From: JBBDNV01 sp040877415
GTDB lineage: Bacteria > Planctomycetota > Planctomycetia > Pirellulales > PALSA-1355
DNA: 39,472 bases
Direction of reading: 5' to 3'
NCBI GenBank assembly: GCA_040877415.1
Contig: JBBDNV010000021.1
Coordinates: forward strand, 1-39,472
A program made the position numbers and the translations under genes. Of the stretch, positions 25,538 to 34,170 are shown piece after piece (positions within the stretch are counted from its first letter, which is position 1; each line of letters opens with the position of its first letter). The notes under the pieces are model-generated. The model did not search any database. It had not been told where the DNA came from and was given only the letters and a program-made list of their open reading frames with translations.

Positions 25538-26812
25538 TTACGTCACCGTCAAACTCACCTCTTCAATGGCCGCGTGCCCCGATTTGCGGAATGGTCGGGG
25601 CATGGGCTGAGCGTGACCGCCGGCATCGACCGCGCGGCTCCGCAAGGTGTATTTGCCCGGCGAAAGTCCCGGGTGAACCCCCGCCCAATGCGCTTTGCAC
25701 AACCGCATCGGCCAAGAGCGCGGCCGGCCCGAGTCGGGATCGAAGCCGAGCGTGGGGTTCGGAATCTTGTCGCCGCTCAGGTTTCCGCCCCAATGTTCCG
25801 GCGGGGGCAAAATCTCCATGTCCCGCCACGGCGCCGTGCCAAAATAGGGATCGCCCGCGGGCCACGCTTCGCCCGACGGATGGATCCAGACCTGAACTTT
25901 CGACAACCCGCCGATGCCGACCTGGGCATAGCCGGTGAGCGGAAACGGCTCTGCGGCGGCCGGCTGGTTGGGAACCGACAAGGTCGCGGCGAACGTTTTC
26001 AGGGGGCTGTCGACGTCGTTTCCTTGCTCGCCGTAGGTATCGTTGGCGTGCGCCAGGTTCGAAACGACGACGTGCGAAAGCCACTTGATCGACTTGAATC
26101 CGTAAGCTTCCGGCACGACGATGCGCACCGGTCCGCCGCGCTGGCTGGTGAGCCACTGGCCGTTGAGCTTGTAGCACAGGATCACCGGCGGCAAATCGAA
26201 CGGGTCTTCCAGCACGCGCCCGATCGGCAGCGAGCTTTTGAACATTTGCTGGGGATCGTCGTTGTGATAGCCGTAGTAGAAGACCCGGCGCACGTCTTCG
26301 CGCGGTCCGGTCATCCAGATCACTTCGCGCAAGGGCACTCCTTCCCAGATGCCCATTCCCAAGGGGCAGCCGATGTTGAGGCACGTCATCACCTTGGCAA
26401 ACCGCACGGCGTGCTTTTCGGCCAATTTCATCAGCGCGGCGAAGTCGAGCGCCGTGCCGTCGGCTTTTGTCATCGATTTCTTGAGCTTGACCGGATGGTC
26501 CGGATCGGCAATGACCTCCAGCCGCCAGGTGTCTCGGGTCAGCCCCACCTCGCTTTTCTTCTCTTCCGGCAACGAATGCGGCACCGGCTTGCCGCGCGAG
26601 ACGTCTTGGAAGTCGTCGGGCAAGGTGAAATACGGCTCCAGTTTGGCAACGGCGTCGGCCAGTTCCGGCGATACGTCTTCGCCGCGGGCCGCGCGCGCCC
26701 GCAATCCTCCCGTTACCAGCCCGCCGGCCGCGAGACCGCCAGCTCCGATCTTGATGAAATAGCGCCGCGTGAGCTGGTGGTGTTCGGCGAGAAAGCGCTC
26801 GGACTCGTGCAC
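25538..26812 (-). CDS. Tat-exported sulfite-oxidase-family molybdoenzyme
   Basis: This is a 424-residue molybdopterin oxidoreductase of the sulfite oxidase / YedY (MsrP) superfamily, expected in the periplasm. The twin-arginine signal is TRRYFIKIGAGG (R16, R17). The Mo-binding core has C144 and C149 in VMTCLNIGCPLGMG; one of these is the likely Mo-thiolate ligand, probably C144. The oxidoreductase domain continues with SQRGGPVRIVVPEAYGFKSI and a C-terminal Ig-like dimerisation domain (from about 300: TGYAQVGIGGLSKVQVWI). GTG at 26812 is the chosen start: AGGAG lies about 7 bases upstream, and it places the Tat motif at the usual depth. No heme or membrane-anchor partner gene is adjacent. The substrate cannot be read from sequence. 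Confidence 0.88.
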   Translation of the reverse strand: MHESERFLAEHHQLTRRYFIKIGAGGLAAGGLVTGGLRARAARGEDVSPELADAVAKLEPYFTLPDDFQDVSRGKPVPHSLPEEKKSEVGLTRDTWRLEVIADPDHPVKLKKSMTKADGTALDFAALMKLAEKHAVRFAKVMTCLNIGCPLGMGIWEGVPLREVIWMTGPREDVRRVFYYGYHNDDPQQMFKSSLPIGRVLEDPFDLPPVILCYKLNGQWLTSQRGGPVRIVVPEAYGFKSIKWLSHVVVSNLAHANDTYGEQGNDVDSPLKTFAATLSVPNQPAAAEPFPLTGYAQVGIGGLSKVQVWIHPSGEAWPAGDPYFGTAPWRDMEILPPPEHWGGNLSGDKIPNPTLGFDPDSGRPRSWPMRLCKAHWAGVHPGLSPGKYTLRSRAVDAGGHAQPMPRPFRKSGHAAIEEVSLTVT

Positions 26813-27032
26813 GACCGGACTCCTGGCGGGGCGGATTCCGCAACGCGCCCCATCATACCACACGCTCGTGGGCGCGGCTCCGGAGTCCCGTCACCCAGCC
26901 ATTCGGCGAGTTGCCGATAGAATGTTGCGCAGTTGTTACAATCGGCGGCATTCCACGGCCTATTCGCGCGACGTATAGTGACGACTAGCGGCTGCCGCTC
27001 AACCGATCAAGGTCATCATACGAGGCTTGGCG

Positions 27033-28379
27033 ATGAAGAGCCGTATCTTGTCCATGAACCTATTGCCACAAAGCAGATGGCTCGTGATCGATATGCGACG
27101 GCTTGCCCAGCAGAAACCGCCGGGAGGAAGGTTCCGCGGCGGCCGGCTGGTTGTCGTGGGGCTCTTGATCGTGGCGGCGGTCGCTGGTGGGGTCTGGGCG
27201 GCCGCGCCTGACGGCCCAGACAGTGCGAAAACGAAAACCGCTTCGCAGCCCGCCGGTCGACCACCGGGCGCGCTCGAACCGCCGCAGCCTGACCAGCTTC
27301 CCGAAGAATCTGTCTGGGGACAACCCGTCGAAGGACTGTCGCTACGGCTGCGTGCCGAGAAGAAGCTCTGGCACGGCAACGTGGCACCGCGGCTGCGCGT
27401 GCATCTCCGCTACCTAGGCGATCGACGGCTTTTGACGTCCGCCAACGCGACGTTGTACCAGCTTGAGGTCGACGACGTCTGGTACGGCGCGAACGATGAT
27501 GTCTCGAAGCTGGTCGAGGTGGTCGCACCAAACGCCGATCCGTTCACTACAAAGGAAATTCCGGCAGAACTGGAAATCGAGGCCGATCGCCCGGCGAAAA
27601 GTCTACCGGTCTTGATGGACTCGTCGTGGCGAACGGCCCATGCCAACGAGCTTAGCGGGGCGCAGCACGGCGGCAGTGGAATCTGGCTTCCCAGCGATCT
27701 TCAGCGCCAGCCGCTCAAGCTGGCTCCCGGCAAACACACCGTTCGCCTCGCGATTTTTGCATTGCCTACTCATGCCGGGGGGTGGCCGACAGTGGTGCGT
27801 GCCGTCAGCAACCCCGTCGAAATCGAAATCAGCGACGAATTCTTCCACGGCACCGATGTCTCCCTGGGCGACCCGGCGCTCGACCGCGCGCTGGATCGCG
27901 TCTACGCACAATTGCGACCACTTTTTAAGAAGTACTACCCACAGGCAAGCGCCGGCAATCTTCACCGGAACGGCATTTACATTGAGCAGGCAGTGACCAC
28001 CTTTGAGTTCCCCTACACGGGGCCGCCGGGAAGGAAGCACGAGAGCCCGATCCAGCGCGGTCCCAAGAAGGGCGGGATTCTGTGCCACGTCTCGCTTGAG
28101 AAGGGACCGTATCGGGGATCGGCGGGGNNNNNNNNNNCGGCTATCGCCGCCGCCGAGGATAGCACGTTAGGGCCGATGGTCGTCGACAAGAAGATCTACA
28201 AGGTGATGCTCATGGCGCCCTACTCCGCCAAACAGGATGCTCACCTGTGGGCCCGCTTGTCGTACCCGAGCGATGCGAGCAACGGGTTCCTCAAGGAATT
28301 TCGCGCGATCATGACAGCTTTCGAGACAGAACCTCCGCCCGACGAGCCGCAAGCGCCGCGCGAAAACGCGCCGCGCTAA
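27033..28379 (+). CDS. Hypothetical membrane-anchored protein, contains assembly gap
   Basis: I do not recognise this protein. It begins with a basic N-terminus and one hydrophobic helix at about residues 38-56 (LVVVGLLIVAAVAGG), then a Pro/Ala linker, then beta-rich soluble sequence (GLSLRLRAEKKLWHGN; LRVHLRYLGDRRLL). The C-terminus has KKIYKVMLMAPYSAKQDAHL and ends acidic and proline-rich. The ten N at 28128-28137 fall inside it, about 80 codons from the end; the frame reads coherently on both sides only because the placeholder happens to keep phase, so the length of roughly 448 residues is provisional. ATG 27033 is used, just after a TTG two codons earlier. The stop overlaps the convergent ABC ATPase stop. 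Confidence 0.6.
   Translation: MKSRILSMNLLPQSRWLVIDMRRLAQQKPPGGRFRGGRLVVVGLLIVAAVAGGVWAAAPDGPDSAKTKTASQPAGRPPGALEPPQPDQLPEESVWGQPVEGLSLRLRAEKKLWHGNVAPRLRVHLRYLGDRRLLTSANATLYQLEVDDVWYGANDDVSKLVEVVAPNADPFTTKEIPAELEIEADRPAKSLPVLMDSSWRTAHANELSGAQHGGSGIWLPSDLQRQPLKLAPGKHTVRLAIFALPTHAGGWPTVVRAVSNPVEIEISDEFFHGTDVSLGDPALDRALDRVYAQLRPLFKKYYPQASAGNLHRNGIYIEQAVTTFEFPYTGPPGRKHESPIQRGPKKGGILCHVSLEKGPYRGSAGXXXXAIAAAEDSTLGPMVVDKKIYKVMLMAPYSAKQDAHLWARLSYPSDASNGFLKEFRAIMTAFETEPPPDEPQAPRENAPR
28128..28137. other. Assembly gap, ten N
   Basis: Ten undetermined bases lie within the hypothetical gene at 27033-28379. A fixed run of ten is a common scaffolding placeholder, so the true distance may be larger or smaller. 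All coordinates beyond this point inherit that uncertainty. Confidence 0.99.
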
Positions 28380-29302
28380 ATCACCAAACCCTTGGTGACC
28401 AGCATGAACACGTCTTCCAGCGTCGGCTCCTTGTCGTGGAACGAGCGCAGGCGGGCGCCGGATTGGGCCAGTTGCTGCATGAGCGCGCTCACGCCCTCGT
28501 CGTCCGTGGCCAGCTCCACGGTGACCTGGTGGTCTTCGATCACGACGTCGCGCGTATTGGGGTTGCTGCGGATCACCGACAGGCCGGCCTCCATGCCGTC
28601 GATGAACTTGATTTCGACGTGGCGATTGCCGCGGATGCGGCGGTAGACGTCGGCGATCGGCCCGTGCACCAACAGTTGCCCGCGCTCGATGATGCCGATC
28701 GACGTGCAGCAATCGGCCAGCTCCGTCAGGATGTGGCTGGAAATGAGGATCGTCTTGCCCATGCGGCGCAGCTCCTTCAACAGCGCCTTGAGCTCCAGCC
28801 GGGCCCGCGGGTCCAAACCGCTCGAGGGCTCGTCCAGGATCAGCACGGGCGGATCGTGCACGAGCGTCTTGGCCAGGCACAATCGCTGCTTCATCCCGCG
28901 CGACAGGCTGTTGACGAAATCGTCGCGCTTGTGCGTCAGGTCCATCAGCTCCAGCACGTCGCCGATCACCCCCTTGCGCTTGAAGCGCGGAATCTGATAG
29001 GCGACCGCGAAGAAATCCAAAAACTCCCAGACTTTCATGCCGTCGTACACGCCGAAGCTGTCGGGCATGTAGCCGATGCTTTTGCGGACCGCCAGCGGGT
29101 CCTTGGTCACACTGTGACCGTTGACGATGCCCTCGCCGTGCGAAGCCTTCAGAAGCGTGGCCAGAAAGCGGATCGTGGTGCTCTTGCCGGCGCCGTTGGG
29201 ACCGATGAAGCCGAACAGTTCGCCGGCTTCGATCCTCAAGTTCAAGCCGTCCACGGCCGTGAACAGGCCGTAGCGCTTGGTGAAGTCAACGAGCTCGATC
29301 AT
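28376..29302 (-). CDS. ABC transporter ATP-binding protein, DrrA/CcmA-like
   Basis: This is a 308-residue cytoplasmic ATPase. Walker A is GPNGAGKSTT (about residues 35-44), the signature is LSRGMKQRLCLAKTL (LSRGM in place of LSGGQ), Walker B is VLILDEPSSGLDP, and the H-loop is SSHILTEL. The C-terminal region (about 220-308) is the small regulatory domain seen in ABC-2 type exporters. The ATG at 29302 is chosen because the sequence from there (MIELVDFTKRYGLFTAVDGL) begins the ABC fold. It starts 16 bp after the stop of the 833-residue lipoprotein gene on the same strand, so the two form an operon. No permease (ABC-2 membrane subunit) lies next to them, which is unusual for this class. Confidence 0.92.
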   Translation of the reverse strand: MIELVDFTKRYGLFTAVDGLNLRIEAGELFGFIGPNGAGKSTTIRFLATLLKASHGEGIVNGHSVTKDPLAVRKSIGYMPDSFGVYDGMKVWEFLDFFAVAYQIPRFKRKGVIGDVLELMDLTHKRDDFVNSLSRGMKQRLCLAKTLVHDPPVLILDEPSSGLDPRARLELKALLKELRRMGKTILISSHILTELADCCTSIGIIERGQLLVHGPIADVYRRIRGNRHVEIKFIDGMEAGLSVIRSNPNTRDVVIEDHQVTVELATDDEGVSALMQQLAQSGARLRSFHDKEPTLEDVFMLVTKGLVI

Positions 29303-29318
29303 GGGTGTCGTGCCAGTC

Positions 29319-31820
29319 TCAAAACAATTCGTCCGGCGGCGGCGGTTTGGCGCGCAAGTTCGCGTCGGGGCGGGGTGGCTCGGGCGCGCCGAACTGCAGA
29401 TGTGCGACCAACAGCGTGGCACGCCGCACCTGGCTTGCGGCCGGGCTGACTTGCATTCCCCCCAACCCGCCGTCGTACGAGGCCACCAGGCGCGCTTCGC
29501 CCGGCTCGAGCGCTCGGTGATCTTCCGCGCAATCGATCAAGCGCCGCAAGCTCAACGCCGCGTCGGACCGGTTGTCGGCCGACAGGGAATCGCGCTTCCG
29601 GGCCGCGGCGAGTTGTTTCGCATTGTGGCCGCGGAATTGCACCGCGACTTTGCCGCCGGGCGCGAGGTCGCCGAGCCAGGCCGACTCGTCGACCGCCCGG
29701 CCATCCGCGCCTACGCGCCGGCGAATGACGACGGCGCCGGACAGTTTTAGTTTTGTGTTGTTTTCGACCGTTGGCGCCGCGCCGTCGCCAGAATCCCAGG
29801 CGATGCCGCCGCCCGTGTCGAACATCTGCTCGCTGTGGATCATCCCGGTTGAATTCGACGTCACCGGATAATCGGTCAGATCGTGATCGCCAACCGTGCT
29901 GAACGTTACGCGCGAGGAGGATTGGCGGTAAAGCACCTGCTGATTCAGAGAAAACGGCTGCGCCACGGCCGACGGCTCGTCGAAGCGCACGTCGTAGCTG
30001 GTCGAAAGCGAACTGTACAACGCCGTATAGCGGGTCAAATGTCCGCGGCCGTAGCCGGGCTGCATTTCGAGCACAGCCACTTCGGTTTCGCTGCGGGCAA
30101 AGCCGATGTCGAGCTGCGCGAGCCAGACGACCAGCACGCCCCAACCGACGGCAATGGCCGGCAGGGCGAGCCAGGCCCATTCGACGCGCCCCGCGAGTCG
30201 AAACACGAGCCAATTGACCCCCACCACGACCAGCAGGTAGAACCCGATCATTTGCAAGACGAACGTACGTGGGGGGACGGAAATCCCCGCCGCGGCCTCG
30301 AGCGTTTCCCGCGCGGCGTTCGAAATCCAACCGAAATCGTTCCACCCGGCCACGCCCGATTCGGCCTTGAGCCGGTCAATCAGGTCCGCTTCCGCTTCCG
30401 CCATCGAAGCGTCGGCCGCGGGCGGTTGATTCCCAGCGAGCTGCGCGCCCTCGGGCACTTGGAGGGACAGTTTGTCCAAGCTCGCCCGATCCGGGGCCTC
30501 GTCCGGCGGCTCGCGCGCGTCGCGGGTAAAGAACCTCACGCCGGTGACGATTTCGGGATCAAACCGATCGGGCGCATGGGGGCCGATGTACTCGAAACGA
30601 TCCCGCGTCGGCGTAAATTCTCGCGGCGGTCGCCGCAAGATGCAGGCATTGAAAAAACTATCGTAACTTCGCCAGATCACGAGGTCGGGCTCGCTCAATC
30701 GAAACGCGGTTACCACCACCCGGCCACGGCCGACGCGGCGCTCGGCAACCAGCTCTCCCGTGCCGGGCAGAAACACGGCCTCGGGATGCCTGAGCAGCTC
30801 GACGCCCGACCACGGCGCGTTCGGGCGGGTCCCCGGCGGCCGGCTTTTGTCGCCCCGGATGGTCCAATGCGCGTCGAGTTCGGCGATCTTCGCCGCACCG
30901 AGCGGCCCGGCCGAAGCGCCCGTGGCCGGCAGATAGCGATCCAAGAACGTGCCGCGCAGCTTATCGAGCGAGTCGGGCCCGCTGATGATCAAGCCTCCGC
31001 CCCAGTGCAGCCAATCGACCATCGCCCGCTGCTGCTCCGGAACCAGCGCGCCGGGCAAAACGTCGTCCCACACCACGTACGCGATGCTTGTCCAGCACAG
31101 CGGATGGGTGGGGAGCGCCAACCGCTCGCCAAGGTTCGGAAACAGCACGCGATAGTAACTCGCGTCCTCGACGTTCGACCCCGTGAACTCCAGCGGCGGA
31201 CGAACGCTGTCGAGGACTTTCAAGTAGCGGTAATGGCCCGCTTCGCGCGCCAGCACGACCATGTAGTACTGGAAGCTCGGCATGTGCGCAACATGATCCG
31301 ACGACTCCGGCCCGGCCTGGCCCCGCGCGTCGTACAGGCTGTTTCCGATCCAGGTCGAGCCCGGGCTCGTGGCCTCGGGACCCGGCCGCGGGGCGAAAAA
31401 GAGCGTTTCGAACGTCTTGCGCTGACCCTTGGCGAGCGCCACGACGCGCGACGTCGAAAGCCGAAACCGGCTGCTCTCCAGGTCGATCGGCCGCTGCTGT
31501 GAATCCTGCGGCTCGCTCATGAGACGGCCGCTGAAGTCGAACCGGTTGGCCTTGGTCTGCACCAGGACGCCGGTCCAATGCCCCGGCTTGATCGCGGTGA
31601 TGATCCGGCGGTTCTCCTTTTGCCTCGGATCGAGCGAAGAGCGTTCGTTCGGCTCGGTGAAGACGCGAAGCTGCTCGAAGGGAGGCTCGGGCTTCTTTTC
31701 CTTGAGCTTTTCGAGATCTTTTTTCGCCTCGGCCGGGTTCCAGCGCGAGCAGCCGCCGGTGGCCGCGGCACCCAAAGCCACCGTGCAAACGAGCAGACAA
31801 GCCAGCCACCGACGCGTCAT
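29319..31820 (-). CDS. Large putative lipoprotein with two internal membrane helices
   Basis: The product is 833 residues. It starts with a signal ending AATGGC (cysteine at about residue 24), a probable lipobox, followed by a charged segment (EKLKEKKPEPPFEQL). The body to about residue 500 includes TSIAYVVWDDVLPGALVPEQ and then LHWGGGLIISGP, which resembles the amidotransferase-fold regions of proteins encoded with ABC exporters in planctomycetes and gliding-motility systems. Two hydrophobic helices at about 522-545 and 551-572 follow, then an extracytoplasmic beta-rich C-terminal region. A helix-flanked topology is inferred. Family identity is uncertain. It lies 16 bp upstream of the ABC ATPase gene, and joint function in export or envelope work is inference from this arrangement. 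Confidence 0.75.
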   Translation of the reverse strand: MTRRWLACLLVCTVALGAAATGGCSRWNPAEAKKDLEKLKEKKPEPPFEQLRVFTEPNERSSLDPRQKENRRIITAIKPGHWTGVLVQTKANRFDFSGRLMSEPQDSQQRPIDLESSRFRLSTSRVVALAKGQRKTFETLFFAPRPGPEATSPGSTWIGNSLYDARGQAGPESSDHVAHMPSFQYYMVVLAREAGHYRYLKVLDSVRPPLEFTGSNVEDASYYRVLFPNLGERLALPTHPLCWTSIAYVVWDDVLPGALVPEQQRAMVDWLHWGGGLIISGPDSLDKLRGTFLDRYLPATGASAGPLGAAKIAELDAHWTIRGDKSRPPGTRPNAPWSGVELLRHPEAVFLPGTGELVAERRVGRGRVVVTAFRLSEPDLVIWRSYDSFFNACILRRPPREFTPTRDRFEYIGPHAPDRFDPEIVTGVRFFTRDAREPPDEAPDRASLDKLSLQVPEGAQLAGNQPPAADASMAEAEADLIDRLKAESGVAGWNDFGWISNAARETLEAAAGISVPPRTFVLQMIGFYLLVVVGVNWLVFRLAGRVEWAWLALPAIAVGWGVLVVWLAQLDIGFARSETEVAVLEMQPGYGRGHLTRYTALYSSLSTSYDVRFDEPSAVAQPFSLNQQVLYRQSSSRVTFSTVGDHDLTDYPVTSNSTGMIHSEQMFDTGGGIAWDSGDGAAPTVENNTKLKLSGAVVIRRRVGADGRAVDESAWLGDLAPGGKVAVQFRGHNAKQLAAARKRDSLSADNRSDAALSLRRLIDCAEDHRALEPGEARLVASYDGGLGGMQVSPAASQVRRATLLVAHLQFGAPEPPRPDANLRAKPPPPDELF

Positions 31821-31895
31821 AACCGGTTCCCCAAGGGCCCTCTACTCTTACGCTGGTGTCAAACCGCCAGCGGTTCTTTCAGTATAAGCGGAAAT

Positions 31896-32513
31896 TCACT
31901 GGCCGAAGCGGGCACGCAGGCGTTCGTATTCCTCGGGTGTGTCGAAATCCTCGGCGGCCGCGTCTGGGGGAGCCTCGACGAATTCAACGCCATGCCGCGC
32001 CACGAGCACGTTGAGCCCCTCGGCGTCGCCCAGCCCCGCCACTTCCGCCGCCAGCGGCCAGGGAAACAGCACCGGATGTCCGCGTTTCGTGCCGTGCCGC
32101 GGAGCCCGGATGCGCGGCGTGCCGCGACCGGCGCCGAGGCCGGCCGCATGGGCCTCGATCAGGCGGTTGATGACGTCGGGGCTCACGCCGGGCATGTCGG
32201 CGGGGGCCACGAGCCAGGCATCGTCGCTTTGCGGCCGGCGGCTTTGAACCCATTCGAGCGCGAGCCGCACAGAATCTTTCATTTCCGAGGGCGGCTCCGC
32301 CGGAACGACAACCTGCGCGTTGCACGCGGCGCCGATTTCTGCCAGGCGCTCGTCGGACGGGTCAACCACGAGGATCACGTGGTCGACGCGGCTGGCGCGC
32401 CAGGCGGCCAGCACGTGCTCGATGACGGTCGAGTTGCCCCACGGCAAAAGCAGCTTAGGCTGCCCCATGCGGCGGCTGCGGCCGGCGGCCGGAATGATGG
32501 CGAAGGTGTGCAT
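31896..32513 (-). CDS. mocA: Molybdenum cofactor cytidylyltransferase-like protein (MocA/MobA family)
   Basis: The product is 205 residues with an MobA-like NTP-transferase Rossmann fold. The N-terminus AIIPAAGRSRRMGQPKLLLP carries the nucleotide-binding glycine loop and the conserved lysine, and WLVAPADMPGVSPDVI carries the metal-binding aspartate region. MocA transfers CMP from CTP to molybdopterin; MobA uses GTP. The sequence alone does not decide cleanly between them; MocA is favoured because an XdhC-family gene, its usual partner in xanthine-dehydrogenase-type enzymes, lies 1.7 kb away. ATG 32513 is used because the residues before it are not family-like. It is divergent from the thioredoxin-fold gene at 32697. 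Confidence 0.8.
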   Translation of the reverse strand: MHTFAIIPAAGRSRRMGQPKLLLPWGNSTVIEHVLAAWRASRVDHVILVVDPSDERLAEIGAACNAQVVVPAEPPSEMKDSVRLALEWVQSRRPQSDDAWLVAPADMPGVSPDVINRLIEAHAAGLGAGRGTPRIRAPRHGTKRGHPVLFPWPLAAEVAGLGDAEGLNVLVARHGVEFVEAPPDAAAEDFDTPEEYERLRARFGQ

Positions 32514-32605
32514 TCTGAACTGCACTGGCGTCGTGGACCGCAAGCGGGCAATGCTGATATCCGGGACAACCGAATTCTAGCCGAGCAACGCCAGTGGGAT
32601 AATCC

Positions 32606-32633
32606 TTGTTTTAGCGCCCAGGACGGCTAAAAT
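32606..32633 (+). promoter_or_regulatory. Candidate promoter with inverted repeat, divergent region
   Basis: TTGTTT (32606-32611) and TAAAAT (32628-32633) are separated by 16 bases, resembling -35 and -10 boxes that would serve the gene starting at 32697. The inverted pair TTTTAGC (32609-32615) and GCTAAAA (32626-32632) overlaps the promoter and could be an operator. It lies in the 183-bp divergent region between mocA and the thioredoxin-fold gene. Confidence 0.35.
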
Positions 32634-32696
32634 CGGCCAAATAGGCAACGTCGCGCATGCTCTTGCGCCGCGCTGGCAAGCGCCGGGAGAAATTCT

Positions 32697-34169
32697 GTGC
32701 GAACGGCTATGATATTTGCTCTCGTAGTGATCGCGCTGCTCACTGCGACTGCGCCCGCGCCGGCGCAAGAATCCGGCGTGAAATGGCTGCGCCGACTCGA
32801 CGAAGCAAAGCACTTTGCCGCCGCCGAAAAGAAAGACCTGCTGATCAACTTCACTGGCCACGGCTGGTGTCATTACTGCACGCTCTTGGATGAGGAAGTA
32901 TTCGCACAGCCGGAATTCGCGGCGGCCACAGAATATTTCGTGCTGGTTGAATTGGACTTTCCGTCGGCTGACGGTCTGCCGGACGGCGACTTGAAGGAGT
33001 TGTACGGCAATTGGAAGGCGCAGTACCTGGTGCGCGGAATCCCCACAGTCGTGTTGGCCGACGCCGGCGGCAAGCCGTTCGCATACAGCGGTTATTACAA
33101 GGCTACGACGGCCGCGCAGTGGGTAGCCCGGCTCAAGTCGAATCTCGCCGCCAAACAACGCCGCGACGAGCGCTTTGCAGAAGCGGAGAAGCTCACGGGC
33201 ATCGAGCGCGCCGGGAAATTACATTCGGCGCTGCAAGCCGTCGCGCCGCTGCTGGGCAAGCTCGATGAGCGCCGAGACGACCCCGTGCTCGTTTGGTACG
33301 GCGACGTCGTCGAAGAAATCCGCAAGCTGGATGCCGGCAATTCCGGCGGACTGCGAAAGCCGTACGATGAGCGGATCGCCGCGCGCGACGCCTGGCGAAA
33401 ACGCGAAACTGTTTTCACGCAGCTTGACAGATTCAAAAATTCCAAAGATTTTCCGCAAGCCTTGGCCCTCATCGACGAGACGCTCCCCGGCGTCCAAGAT
33501 CCGCAAATCCGCTGGCGGCTAGAGCTCAGCCGCCTGTTCTATTTACAGTCCACGGGCCCGCACGAAGTTGCGCTGGAACATATTCGGCGACTGCTGGACG
33601 ACCCGACGACCACGCCCGAGCAGCGCAAAACACTGCTGGAGCGGGAGGACCACTTTTTATACAAGCTTGGTCGGGTCGATGAGGTCGTCGGACGCCTCGA
33701 CCGGCGAATCGGCGAGGCCGCGGAGCACTCCAAGGAGCGACTGGATTTACTGCGCAGCAAAGCGAACTACCTTCTCAGGGATTCGAAAACAGAGCGCAAG
33801 ATCACCGCCTGGCGCGAATATCGTGCTGCCGCCATCCCGCATTCGGACGCGTGGGAAAATGCGACGGGATTGCTGGCGTTGGTGCTGGCAATGGAGAATC
33901 AACACGAAGAAGCGATTTCGCTCTATAAGGAGTTGATCGATCACTGCCATGCCCATGGGCAACCCTGTACGCCAGCCTTCCACCTTTCCATCACGCGCAG
34001 CCAGTTGGCGCTGGGCCGCACAGCCGAAGCGCAAAAAACGCTTGACCAGGTCGAAAAGGAGGTCGATCTGACGCTGCCGATGCCCCAAAGGAAGGAGCAG
34101 AGGGACGAACGCGAGTACTTACGCGCGCAGATCGCCAAGCTAAAGAAGGTCTTGGAGGCCGCAAACTAG
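32697..34169 (+). CDS. Secreted thioredoxin-fold protein with long helical tail
   Basis: The product is 490 residues. A signal peptide (about 1-23, ending PAPAQES) sends it across the membrane. Residues about 26-150 form a thioredoxin-fold domain of the thioredoxin_7/DsbD-like type with the active site C58-H-Y-C61 (GHGWCHYCTLLD) and a cis-proline region RGIPTVVLADAGG. Residues 150-490 are mostly helical with TPR-like composition (ALALIDETLPGVQDPQIRW; EEAISLYKELIDHCHAHG; GRTAEAQKTLDQVEKEVD). A periplasmic thiol-disulfide role is inferred from the motif; the partner is unknown. The GTG start has GGGAGA six bases upstream. Two molybdenum cofactor genes flank it on the opposite strand, and the adjacency may be accidental. 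The stop is one base from the convergent xdhC-like stop. Confidence 0.83.
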   Translation: MRTAMIFALVVIALLTATAPAPAQESGVKWLRRLDEAKHFAAAEKKDLLINFTGHGWCHYCTLLDEEVFAQPEFAAATEYFVLVELDFPSADGLPDGDLKELYGNWKAQYLVRGIPTVVLADAGGKPFAYSGYYKATTAAQWVARLKSNLAAKQRRDERFAEAEKLTGIERAGKLHSALQAVAPLLGKLDERRDDPVLVWYGDVVEEIRKLDAGNSGGLRKPYDERIAARDAWRKRETVFTQLDRFKNSKDFPQALALIDETLPGVQDPQIRWRLELSRLFYLQSTGPHEVALEHIRRLLDDPTTTPEQRKTLLEREDHFLYKLGRVDEVVGRLDRRIGEAAEHSKERLDLLRSKANYLLRDSKTERKITAWREYRAAAIPHSDAWENATGLLALVLAMENQHEEAISLYKELIDHCHAHGQPCTPAFHLSITRSQLALGRTAEAQKTLDQVEKEVDLTLPMPQRKEQRDEREYLRAQIAKLKKVLEAAN

Positions 34170-34170
34170 C

